Assembly: GCA_029255685.2 (NCBI GenBank)
Contig: CM055316.2
Span: forward strand, 66,107,237 to 66,171,236
Length of the DNA stretch: 64,000 nucleotides
Source: Silene conica
Taxonomy: Eukaryota > Streptophyta > Magnoliopsida > Caryophyllales > Caryophyllaceae
Reading direction: 5' to 3'
Each line of letters starts with the position of its first letter. Position 1 is the stretch's first letter. Position numbers and translations under genes: made by a program. This document shows, one piece after another, positions 23,575 through 33,900 of the stretch. The notes beneath the pieces are model-generated. The model was not told the DNA's origin. It ran no database searches and saw only the letters and a list, made by a program, of their open reading frames with translations.

Positions 23575-24030
23575 TGTAAGTTATTTTATTCTTAATTAGT
23601 ATGTTTAATATTACTGAATAACATACAACTGATTAAATAAAGCGGAAGCGATAAATAGGATCGAAAATAAAACCTCCAGCCATTGCTAATCGGATTCCTG
23701 AACAGCTTTATCAACCCCAAAGTATTAATCTGAATTTCTGATTTCGGTTCCAAACCCTCACTGCTCACTTATTTAGATGGTGTAGTTTTCTTAAAGGAGA
23801 GTAGATTTAGTGACCTATTAATCAGAATATGTATTCTCTTATATACTGCTCTTTCCATCAAAGAGCAGTGTTTGAACACAACTCAAATAAGTGAGTAGTT
23901 TCCTAGATGGGAGAGAATTTAGAGTCCATAGAATGACTGTCTCTTTAATGGGACATATAATTAGGATTTGTATAAGACTATTAATATTATTAATAATAAT
24001 ATCCAATCAATTAATTATAAAAATCCAACA
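23575..24030 (-). repeat. copia-2 5' LTR (456 bp) with promoter and nested palindromes
   Basis: The minus strand carries a TATA box TATATAAG (23845-23838). Directly upstream of it is a 10-bp-stem hairpin (ACTGCTCTTT / AAAGAGCAGT, 23845-23869). This lies inside a wider 11-bp inverted repeat (CTCACTTATTT 23764-23774 / AAATAAGTGAG 23885-23895). The same structure is present in the 3' LTR. Confidence 0.95.
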
Positions 24031-24216
24031 TATTCTTCGTCCAACCATGGGTGAACGTTGAAGCTCTTCGTCAATCCATGGCAGACCCAGCCCAGACCTT
24101 CGTTCATCCATGGCACGGACGTTGGATGTCAGCGTCAGACCATTGTTGGACGTTGATATTCAACGTCTGTCCATGGTAATATGGTATTCACGTTGATGTT
24201 CAACGTTCGTCCATGC
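24031..24216. repeat. AACGTT-palindrome repeat array, right part
   Basis: Contains GACGTTGATATTCAACGTC then TGTCCATGG, CACGTTGATGTTCAACGTT then CGTCCATG, and partial units. The spacing word CCATGG recurs five or six times over both parts. Confidence 0.75.
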
Positions 24217-24330
24217 TACGTATATTTTTTTTAATTTTTATAAAAGTCGATTATTTGGTTTAATTCAATACTTTGATAGTCCATAATTTGCATTAATATA
24301 ACCCATTCAAGAGTGTAAATTTTTATGAAA

Positions 24331-25201
24331 GTTCTTGTTCTTGCTGCAACTAACACTCCATATGCTCTTGAACAAGTAAGATTTTCTCTAAAAGATAGGG
24401 AGTACATATTTAAGGCAAATTGTATGAGATATTGTAATGTAAAGCTATGGATGTTATTTGCAGGCTATTCGACGACGTTTTGACAAGCGTGTATATATTC
24501 CGCTACCAGATCAAAAGGCTAGGCAACATAAGTTCAAGGTTTTTGATTGTTGGAGCTCATATTCCCCTATATATACCTCTTATATATGGACAATATCATA
24601 ACTTGAACAAGAACGACTTCAAATTCTTAGCCCGTAAAACAGAGGGGTTCTCTGGTTCAGATATAGCAGTTTGTGTGAGTGTCCTAGTGTCCTGATAATT
24701 TGCTCTTTCTTTACTAAGATAATATTCACTCTTTGCCCTTCAACACGCTTTTTGGTGAATTTTCCCTGTAAATTTTTCATGTGCCTTAATTAAGCTATAA
24801 ATCTGCTGACAGGTCAAGGATGTGCTTTTCGAACCTGTGCGGAAAACTCAAGATGTCATGTTCTTCTACCAGGCAAAAGGCGATATATGGATACCTTGCG
24901 GGCCAAGCAAGCCGGGTGCAATGCAAACCACCATGCAAAATCTTGCCACAAAAGGACTAGCTGCTAAGGTACTTCCTAAGTTCCTATTATGTGAGATTGT
25001 GAACTACAACTACTAGCCAGTACATTCAAGCCTATCATTTTAACTTTCGATTATTATGTTTAAATGCTGCAGATAGTTCCTCCCCCGATTTCAAGAACCG
25101 ACTTTGAAAAGGTACTTCCTCGTCAAAGGCCAACTGTTAGCAAATCTGACCTTGAAGTTCGAGATTCATACGAGAGTTTGGGAGAGAAGGCTAAATTGTA
25201 A
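24331..25201 (+). pseudogene. VPS4/SKD1-like AAA ATPase, C-terminal fragment with introns
   Basis: Five exon pieces read in order as the C-terminal part of plant SKD1/VPS4, the ATPase that disassembles ESCRT-III at endosomes. They are 24331-24375 (VLVLAATNTPYALEQ, donor GTAAG); 24464-24538 (AIRRRFDKRVYIPLPDQKAR); about 24588-24674 (HNLNKNDFKFLARKTEGFSG, then SDIAVC, donor GTGAGT); 24813-24968 (VKDVLFEPVRKTQD, then GAMQTTMQNLATKGLAAK); and 25073-25201 (PPPISRTDFEKV, then RQRPTVSKSDLEV, stop TAA). The MIT domain, Walker A and Walker B are missing. The third exon's acceptor is unclear and its start is poorly conserved. Retained introns show a genomic duplication or transposon capture, not a processed copy. 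The arginine-finger RRRFDKR is kept, but without the nucleotide-binding core it cannot be an ATPase. Confidence 0.85.
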
Positions 25202-25839
25202 TTAACCGTTGCTATTGGCACATAAGTGATAGTTTCGTTTTGTATTGCTCAACTACAAAAATTTGATGTGTGACATGCTTGGCATTTGATGCTGATAACC
25301 ATTGTACCTATCACCCCGTAAATACGAATTTTTGTTTCACAAGTTGTCCAGAATGTGCTGTTTTGAAATTATAATGATAATACTTGCATAGTATGGGGGG
25401 GTACATACTGCGTAAGTACGTATGATGTAAAATTCTCTATTCGGGTCGGGTTTTAGAGCTGAATATGTCTTAGTATAGTGGTTAAGTGGTTAAGCAACAA
25501 AGAAGGCATCTAGAGTTTTAAGAATTTCTGGTAGTGCAATGAAATTTATGATTTACGGCGTTTAGAATATTATAAAGATCCAGTACGAAAAACCGTTCTC
25601 AAACGCAATTGATTTTGCCCAACTAATTCTTTATCACACGTTTCAAATCCAAGATTCGTCATGAACAAAGGATTGTAATCAACGAAATTTTTGCCAAATT
25701 TCTCGAACGAATCCTATTCAATCCTATTCATATGTTGCCCGATTATAGATATGTTGTCTTAAAACTGTTATAACTTGTGATCTACATGTGATATTGATGT
25801 GATTCTAATTGGAGGTGATATTTTATCCTTTTACAAGTT
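25202..25839. other. Intergenic; no gene recognised
   Basis: AT-rich sequence after the VPS4-like stop with no element boundary I can support, except that the gypsy LTR remnant could begin anywhere between about 25720 and 25840. Confidence 0.4.
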
Positions 25840-25927
25840 TGACGGTAGGTCACACGTCCAAAAACACCAAGTATTGAGGGAGTTATGACTGTTTTACGAA
25901 AACTGGTCAGTGCTGAGAACTGCGAGG

Positions 25928-26018
25928 TACTCGACCGAGTAAGTCTTACTCGGCCAAGTATGTCCTACTTGATCGAGTAAAGCCTACTCGACTGAGTAGA
26001 GCCTACTCAGCCGAGTTA
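25928..26018 (+). repeat. Five-unit palindrome array upstream of an LTR TATA box
   Basis: Five imperfect palindromes of the form ACTCGRYCGAGT (25928, 25947, 25965, 25984, 26002) recur every 18-19 bp. The array ends 30 bp before the TATA box. Confidence 0.8.
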
Positions 26019-26047
26019 GCCGGTTCCGTGTTAAGGGTCGCGGTAAC

Positions 26048-26056
26048 TATAAAATA
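26048..26056 (+). promoter_or_regulatory. TATA box of the gypsy LTR remnant
   Basis: TATAAAATA lies about 50-70 bp upstream of a CT-rich tract (CTTCTCACTCTTCTCTC), a usual layout for a plant LTR promoter. Confidence 0.5.
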
Positions 26057-27189
26057 GAATTCGGAAGTTAAAATCATTCTTACCCTAATCTGTTTGCCGC
26101 CTTCTCACTCTTCTCTCAAAACCTCTCACCCTAGATCCTTATTTTTACCTACCGGAGTCTAAGTTGCGCCGATCATCCTAACCCCGTGTCGTCGTCGTTA
26201 AGTAAGTCTTTAATTCGTTTGCTAGCATACTTTAAGATAAATCATTTGTGATGATTGTTAGTAATACCTTACATGTTATCTTAGGAAGAGTTTTCATAGA
26301 GGAATGGTGGTAGAATCGATTGGATCTTTGCCTTGTGTGATTTGACTTGAGGCAGGGTTTCCCTACTCAGTCTCTGTGTAATATTGATTGTGACGATATT
26401 GTCGTATTATCTGATGTCACTGTGTTATTGTATGGTTATTGAGATTGGAAGGTAATGTGTGGGACCGTTACTGGAAACGACTCTCACTCCTACGATCGCT
26501 CTTCATAGGACTCGCCACGGAGAGAATGTGCACATTAATGGTCTACGTACCCCTTGCTGTGGTAAGTGGGGGAATTGGTGTGGGGCAAAAGGCCACCACT
26601 TGGTTTGTGTGACAGTGATATCAGTGATTGGTGATTATCAGATTGTGGTTTATGCTCTTGTATTGGAACCGTCTTATTATTCAGTTTCTGACACTTGTGC
26701 TTGTTTTACTGTGATGATCCATGTAATGGTGAGCAGAGTCTTAGGTGCAACGGTGTTGATATCTGATAGCTCGAGAAGGATGGGATTACACTCAGTTTAG
26801 TAGTAGCGTCATAGTTTCCTAGCTTCCGCAAACATTTCTTTTTATGGTTGTATCAGACTTTGTTATACTTAAACTTTGTTCTCACTTTTAATAAAGGTTA
26901 CAGCATTGTTTACCATGATATTATGACTCAGGAAACTGAGATGGTAATACTTTTATAATCTGATGGTCCTATCTAAAGGGTTTGGATTATGAGGGTGTTA
27001 CATTATCTTGTACTAAGATGCTCATTAGTTGACTTAGACAAGTTTAATATAAGTAAGTTATGTTTTTGAAATTATGTAAAAGGAATTGTTTCCAAGGATA
27101 CAAAATTCCATAATTTGTGTATTTCATAGAATTATAAAATATTTGTAGTAACATTAGATGTAGCAAATATCATAGCAATTACTCATATA

Positions 27190-27453
27190 CTTCCTCCATT
27201 CCAATCAATTCTATACATTTGCTTTATTCACGCACGTTTGTCAATACTCGTTTTCTTTCGTTAATATCTTTAGTTATATATCGATAAAAATTATAAAACT
27301 TTGATATTCACAATGTACTCGGTAAGACAAATTAAACAAGATTTCACATAACTATCTTTTATGTTATATATTAGAAATTGTGTCGAAAATTCACTAGACT
27401 TATTAATAGTGCCCTAAAAGTAAAATGTATAGAATTGAATGGAATGGAGGAAG
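27190..27453. mobile_element. Stowaway MITE (264 bp)
   Basis: The terminus CTTCCTCCATTCCAATCAAT, with TTCTATACATTT next to it, is inverted at the other end. TA flanks both ends (27188-27189, 27454-27455). Confidence 0.85.
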
Positions 27454-27824
27454 TAAGTAATAAAAGTAACAATAATTGCAGTGAAGTAGTAAAAGTATTC
27501 GAAACAACAAGTCAACGAGAGTAGTGAAATCAACATTATTAAATGCATGAATAGTAAAAGATACAATAACAGCTGAAGTAGAGGAAATAACAGTAGTCAC
27601 AACTTATGTAATGGAAGTAAAAGTAGGGAAACGGAGAAAGTATAAAGGAATAGCGAACAATTCAATTTAAGAAATTTATTTATTTATTTATATATGAATT
27701 TGATAAATTTACGGGAATTGATATAACCGTAAAAATAACTCAAGTAGTCAAAGAAAAGTCAATAATTAGAGTAGTAGTAAATATAATACGTAGCATTAAC
27801 AAGAGATATTGTGATAGTAATAAT

Positions 27825-27998
27825 ACAAATTTCCGTCACAAGTTGAAGACAGATAGTGTCCCTCTCATATAATGTAAGTTACATTATCCATATAATATTC
27901 CATTTTATCCTACTTTTATGTCCACTTGCATTTTTATGAGAGTAAAATATCCGTTTTTAACTTGTGACGGATATTATCCGTCACAAACAAAACTCTAT
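27825..27998. mobile_element. Mutator-like MITE with GTGACGGATAT-ATCCGTCAC termini
   Basis: CCGTCACAAGTTGAAGAC at the left is inverted at the right (...AACTTGTGACGGATATTATCC). It is the same family as 54067-54262 and 60180-60365. Ends are approximate. Confidence 0.55.
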
Positions 27999-28589
27999 TT
28001 GTAATATATTAACGCCGGAGTCGAGAGTAGTGAAGTTATGTCATATTTTGTTGACAATTTTCAACATTTCAGCATACATGATATACATATGAATTAAAGA
28101 GAACCGAACCACAAACCTAATTCGCCATATTAAAACCGAAGGTTCGTAGTATTAGTTACTTCGTATTAGTAAGGATGACACATTTATCGTCCTCATAGAA
28201 AAAGTAACAATTTTCAATAATTTGTGTTTGAAAAGATTGGGTACACGTGGATGCAATATTAATCACAGCCTCACAGGTTTCTGAAGAAAAGTCGCTGAGC
28301 TCTCAAGCTTTTATAAAAAACAGCTTCAGTGCTTCACTAGCAACTTGTTGAAGCTTTCCAATTTGGTGAGCCAACTTCTTGCGAACATCCTCAGGTAACA
28401 AAACTCAGTCCAACTATATTTTTTTTCTTTCTATTATCGTACACTCTTGCTTGTGATGTCTCATGTTGCTTCTCCCACTTATCTGTTTTTTGTGAGAGAT
28501 TACAAGATTGTGAAATGGATACTTTGAGAACATGAATGAGTCTCGTGCCATTAGATACATAGAAGTGGTTTACTTGCATCTTGTTTTAT
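27999..28589. other. Intergenic; no gene recognised
   Basis: AT-rich, with short frames only and no family signature. Confidence 0.5.
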
Positions 28590-28590
28590 A

Positions 28591-28782
28591 CTCCCTCCGA
28601 GTCGGAGTAATGGTTCTTACTTCCTTTTTGGTGCGAGTTTAGTGATGGTTCCTCTCTCCATTTTTAGTAACTTTTTTGTGGTCCAAAATCAATCCAGTGT
28701 GGGGTAGGGTGTTTTGTGTGGTTTAGAATCATTTCCTTATTTTTTGTGCATAAAGGTAAAGGAACCATTAACTCGAAGGGAG
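28591..28782. mobile_element. Stowaway MITE (192 bp)
   Basis: CTCCCTCCGAGTCGGAGTAA, then TGGTTC, is inverted as GAACCATTAACTCGAAGGGAG. TA flanks both ends. Confidence 0.85.
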
Positions 28783-28974
28783 TATCATTTATCATCATTA
28801 TAGTTTCGTGACTGATTAAAACTGTCTGGATTTAGTCATTTAAATCTAAGGGTATTATAAAAGGGGTTGATGAGGTTTAGGAGAAATAATAATCTAAAAA
28901 GATAGGAGTATGTAATTAATGTGAGCCGTAATTATTCTGTGTAACGGTTTTTCCGTGTTATTATTTTAAATTTT

Positions 28975-29110
28975 CTTGGGTAAAAAATAATCACTTTTTA
29001 GCGAAAAAAGTTATGCTATTTAATTACTAGTGGTAACTTTATCAAACAATGATAACTTTTTTGTTGGTTGGAATGATATGGTCGTAGAGTAGAATTTGTG
29101 ATTCACTAAT
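28975..29110. repeat. MITE-like tail ending GTCGTAGAGTAGAATTTGTG
   Basis: The word GTAGAGTAGAATTTGTG recurs at 56882-56900 at the end of a similar AT-rich stretch built from GATCAC/GTGATC-like words. A dispersed short repeat is likely; the limits are uncertain. Confidence 0.35.
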
Positions 29111-29162
29111 TCTTGTGTGAGACCGTCTCACGCGTACAACGAGTTCATTTATTTGTATTAAA

Positions 29163-30732
29163 CTAGGTTGTAACCCGTGAACTTCACGGGTCTGTTTTTA
29201 GTATTTTAGATTAATATTGTTAATAATATAAAGAGAAAGAAATCAATTATTTTAGAACTTAATAATATGAATTTAATATTGTTAATAGTTAAAATATAAA
29301 GAAATTAATTATTTTAGAATTTTAAAATATGAAATTAATATAAAGATAAAGAAATTGATTAATTTAGTACTTTAAAAATATGAAATTAATATTGTTAATA
29401 ATATTAAATAAATATAAATACTTTTAGTTTAAAAATTACATAGCGTTATATGAAAAATCGTGTTAGATTAAAACTAAAATGCGCTCGCATAAATTAAGAC
29501 GCATACATTAATATATAAACCGAGTCATATTAAATTAATCCGACATATATATTCATAAGTTAAAAGACAAAAAAATGAAAAAACAATATTAAGCATCTAA
29601 AATTCACTGTCGGCGCATCAGCAAGACCAAATTGAAACCTTCATCATCATTTGTTGTTTATCTGAGATTTTCATCTTCATCACATAAAATCAAATTCAAT
29701 TGTTTATCTGGGATATGTTCATCTCGTCACTCACCTTCCCTGTCCCCTTTCAAAACCCCTAATTATACAATCTCACACTCACTCACTAATCCCCAAAATA
29801 TCACACATCTTGTTACGGTGAAAAATGTTCAAAACACCGACATCAACGCCGGCATTCGGTATGCCGTCATCCATATTCGAAGATGTTGTATTTCTGAGCT
29901 TGTAGATGAGGAATAATTATAGTTATTAATTTAACCCTACGTAGTATGATTGTATATGAATATGAATCGTATGATTTGCAAGTTACTATCCATGATTCTT
30001 GCTTCTTTTAAAATCTGATGATAATCATAAATCTTCCAGGTATTATTCTTTTAGTTTAGGAATTATTCTGATTATAAAATTCTGATTATTATAAAATACG
30101 GATTATAAAATATGCAGGTTTGAAAGATCTGCACGACTTCAAATTTGGAAATTTTCCACGGGTATAATTAGGAAATCATTATAAAATACGGAATTATTCT
30201 GGTTAGGAAATCATTTGTATAATTAGGAAATTTAATTGTAAAAGTAAATTTAGTTATTGTTTCACATTAGGATTTAGTTTAGTAAATTTATTTCAAAACA
30301 TAATTCATCCATATTTAAAATCATTCAGTTATTCTTATTTTCATATTAGGTCAATTAATTGTGCATAATTCATGGATTGACGGAATCTTGAAATTTTGTT
30401 TAGGAAGCTATTTAAAATTCACGAAAATTCTATATATAGGAAATTATTATCTTTCAATTTAAAACCTATATTAAAAATTCAAGGAATCTGAAAATTTTGT
30501 TTAGGAAGCTATTTAAAATCCATATTTAAAATCATATCTTTCAGTAATTATTTTGATTCTTTTCAGTTTAGGAAATTTAAAATTTTTGTGTTGGATATTA
30601 ATTAATTTATTTATTTTTAAAATTTATACCTAGTAATATATTAGTGGGCTTTAAATCGCGCCACGTAAGACGGAGCTTGTTTCATGTGATGCCACGTCAG
30701 CAGCTTGGTTTCTACATTATGTAAATATATGA
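29163..30732 (-). mobile_element. Probable non-autonomous Helitron (1.57 kb)
   Basis: On the minus strand the 3' end is a perfect hairpin (CCCGTGA-AGT-TCACGGG, 29190-29174), then TTACAAC, CTAG (29166-29163) and T. The proposed 5' end is A|TCATATATTTACATAATG at 30732, followed by a CCACGT-containing stretch as in many plant Helitrons. The inside is AT-rich with three degenerate ~65-bp tandem units (29208-29402). A 94-codon frame at 29632-29916 has no known relatives. No RepHel protein is present. copia-3 begins 8 bp beyond the proposed 5' end. Confidence 0.5.
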
Positions 30733-30740
30733 TGAGAAAC

Positions 30741-30918
30741 TAATAGAGTCATTGATTAGTATTGATTAGTATGAGGCGTTTCTCTTTAGCTTGTACGTTA
30801 CACTTTGCTTCCATTGGTTTTGTCTATTGGTTATCCCTCTTAACTGTTATGTAATCAAGCTATATAAGGCATACATGAATAATAAGAAAACACAAGTTGT
30901 TGTCCTCTGTGTTTATCA
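30741..30918 (+). repeat. copia-3 5' LTR (178 bp)
   Basis: Carries TATATAAGG at 30861-30869 as TATA box. It is followed directly by the primer site. Confidence 0.9.
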
Positions 30919-30930
30919 TGGTATCAGACA
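30919..30930 (+). promoter_or_regulatory. copia-3 primer-binding site
   Basis: TGGTATCAGACA matches the initiator-Met complement over the first ten bases. Confidence 0.8.
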
Positions 30931-30981
30931 ATAAAACACAGACACCATTAAAATCATAAATATACAAATCCCTACCGTCGT

Positions 30982-33900
30982 GATGACGATCGGCGACGCT
31001 TCGAATACTAAGATCAAACTATCCTCTCCATATTATCTCAGTCCCCAGGATAGGCCTGGCGACTCCATTACTCCGATTCAGCTTAATAATAATAACTTTT
31101 GATGAATGGTCCCATGATGTTCGGATGACACTCAAGTCACGTCGGAAATACGCTTTTATCAACAGCATAAATACTCCACAACCCCCTTGTACGGCCGATG
31201 ATTGGGAGACAATCCACTCCATGATTGTTTCGTGGTTGTCTCACACTATCACACCGGAGGTTCGTTCCATGTTACTGAAGTTTGAAAATGCCAAACAACT
31301 ATGGGATGCCCTTCACGAGCGCTTCAGTGTTGTCGATGGTTCCCGAATTGAACAATCATCGCAGGCCTTCGGGATAACCAACAAACAGAAGGTATGAGTA
31401 TTAGTATGTATTACGGGAAGCTTTGTCAATTATGGGATGCCCTCGATAAACATCAACCTATTACTGAATGTAAATGTTGTACAAGTTGCACCAGTGCCAC
31501 TCAACATCTTGAGCGTCGCGAATCTGAACGGTTACACCAATTTTTGTTGGGTTTACTTCCGGACCCGTATACATCTCTGTGTTGGGTTATATTGGCTCAA
31601 ACTCCTCTGCCTACAGTGGCTCGCGCTTATCATATGGTGTGTCATGAGGACAGGTATGCAATTTGGGCAAATCTTTTGACCCACAATCTGATATTGCGAC
31701 ATTCTCGGTTCGTGCTCCTTCTCGCCCTCTTGAGAAGCATCCGTCACAAATGACGCGTACTGAGCGTCAACGTCTTCAATGTAACCACTTTAACAGGGGA
31801 GGCCATGATCGGAGTATGTGTTTCGATTTACTCGGCGAAATCCCAGACTGGTATCATGCATTAAAGGGCACACATTCCTCGACCGGCAGGGGAAGTGGCC
31901 GTGGCAATGGAGGGTCTCGATCGCGGGATGACGGTAGCAGCGGTCGTAGCTCTACAACCAGAGTCGAGTAATTTGATTAATTCCAATCTTGCTGGACCAA
32001 CTTCTGAACACGCACCAGCAGCCACTGTCTCTTTGGTAAATGTTGGCACGCCTCAGCACGATCGTTCCGGTAAGTGGTTAATTGATACGGGGTGTTCCCA
32101 TCACGTCACCGGTAATTATACGCTGCTCTCTGATGTTAAAAATATTCCGAGTCGTATCGTTGGTTTACGCGACGACACGAAAATTCATGCTTCCATTATT
32201 GGTCGTGTATGCGTGACAGGCACCATTATATACTTTGAACTCCGTCTTATATGTGCCTCAATTGACGTGTAAATTAATTTTCGCTTCACAACCTAGCGAT
32301 GAGTTGCAGTGCGAATTTATAACAAATGCTACGTGTTGTATAATACAGGACCAGGGTACGAAGTAGGTGATTGGTAAAGGTGAAAGGCTAGATGGATTAT
32401 ACTATCTTCTTCCAAGACACGAGGAATTGCATACCGTTACTAACGAGTCGTCATCGATGATTTTATGGCATAATAGGTTGGGACACCGTCTGAACAAATT
32501 GTGAAATTGCTTCCTTTTCTCCGTACCAACAAACATGCTCTGTGTCAGCCCTATGAGGTTTGTCATCGGGCAAAGCATATTCGGAGTCCTTTTCCGTTGA
32601 GTAATAATAACAGTTTGCATGCGTTTGAAATAATACACTGTAACTTGTGGGGTCCTTATGACATTCCATCTACTACGGGTGCTCGGTTTCTCGTGGTGTG
32701 TGACTTTATTGTTAAAGAACAAAATTGACGTTACGAAAAAAATTTTGCTCTTCATTGTTATAATTACAAGACAATTTGCCGCTGGAATTAAAATTGTGAG
32801 GAGTGATAATGGTACCAAATTTTACACGTTGAAACCATTTTTTTCCAAACATGACGTACTCTTTCAGTCATCCTGTGTTGGCACCCCTCAACAAAATGAG
32901 AGGGTAGAGCGAAAACATCAACATATCTTGAATGTGACCCGAGATTTACGATTCCAAAGTGGCCTACCTCTTAAATTTTGGGGGGAATGTGCATTAGCTG
33001 CCGCCTATGTCATTAACCGTACCCCGTCTCACGTCCTTAAGGGTGCTACACCCTATGAACTCATTTATAAGAAATGTCCAAATTTCCTCACTTTGCTTGT
33101 CTTTGGTTCATTATGTTTCACTCACAATGAATGGTCCAAATGTGATAAATTTGCAAGCCGCAGTCGCAAATGTGTTTTTATGGGCTATCCGTCTGGACAA
33201 AAGGGGTGGTATTTATATAATCTTGAACGGGCTGAATTTTTTGTATCAAGGGACGTTAAATTCTATGAAGGCCAATTCCCCTTCATTACAAATGGGCCCA
33301 AATCTGATTTGCCAAGGACAAATGATATCAATGATATCATTCTCTCTGATAGGCCCAATGATATCATTGTTAATTGGGATATGTATGATCCTCCTGATAA
33401 TGCCGAGAATACTGAAGAAGTTGGGCCCAATATGGCCACGGATACGGCCTCAACTGAACTATTACAGCAGCCCAACCCTCTTGTTACCAGTCCAGATCCA
33501 ACGCCACATGTTATGGGCCGCGGCACCGCACTCGTGTTCCCTCTACCACTCTACGTGATTATGTTCTTGATTATACAAGTGACGATGATGCAGAAGAGAG
33601 TCTATCTAACGCCGCTCACCTTCATGTACCAACCGCCTCTCGCTCATTATCACACTTGTCGTAAATTTTCTCCTCCGCATCGCTCCTATTTGGCAGCTCT
33701 TACTATACTCACACAGAACCCCGTAACTACAAGGCCGCCGTGCAAAGTACTGCTCGGCGAAAAGTTATGGAGGATGAAATACAAGCATTGATTGACAATA
33801 AAACATGGGTTTTGGAACCTTTGCCACAGGGAAAGAAAGCTCTTGGGAGCAAATGGCTGTACAAAATCAAATACAAGTCTGACTTAACCATTGAACGCTT

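Larger units (their letters stand above)
17710..24030 (-). mobile_element. copia-2: intact, very recent Ty1/copia retrotransposon
   Basis: 6321 bp on the minus strand, flanked by perfect TATTC duplications (17705-17709 and 24031-24035). The two 456-bp LTRs are identical at every position I compared, with TG...CA ends. A perfect initiator-tRNA primer site, an uninterrupted gag-pol frame and a polypurine tract are present. It inserted into the AACGTT-palindrome array. Everything points to a recent, possibly still competent element. Confidence 0.97.
25840..27002 (+). mobile_element. Ty3/gypsy-type LTR remnant (probable solo LTR)
   Basis: Ends in GAGGGTGTTACA at 27002, the kind of terminus seen in plant gypsy LTRs. 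Upstream are TTACCATGATATTATGACTC, then AGGAAACTGAGATGG, and the TTCATAGGACTCGCCACGGAG region that I associate with such LTRs. A TATA box (TATAAAATA, 26048-26056), a CT-rich start region (26100-26130) and a palindrome array (25928-26018) give it a promoter-like left half. No gag or pol and no second LTR is present. The left end and target duplication were not found, and the frame at 26459-26800 is noise inside the LTR. Confidence 0.5.

Noticed and set aside
26459-26800. 113-codon frame
   Set aside because: Lies inside the gypsy LTR remnant; LTR U3/R/U5 sequence is not coding.
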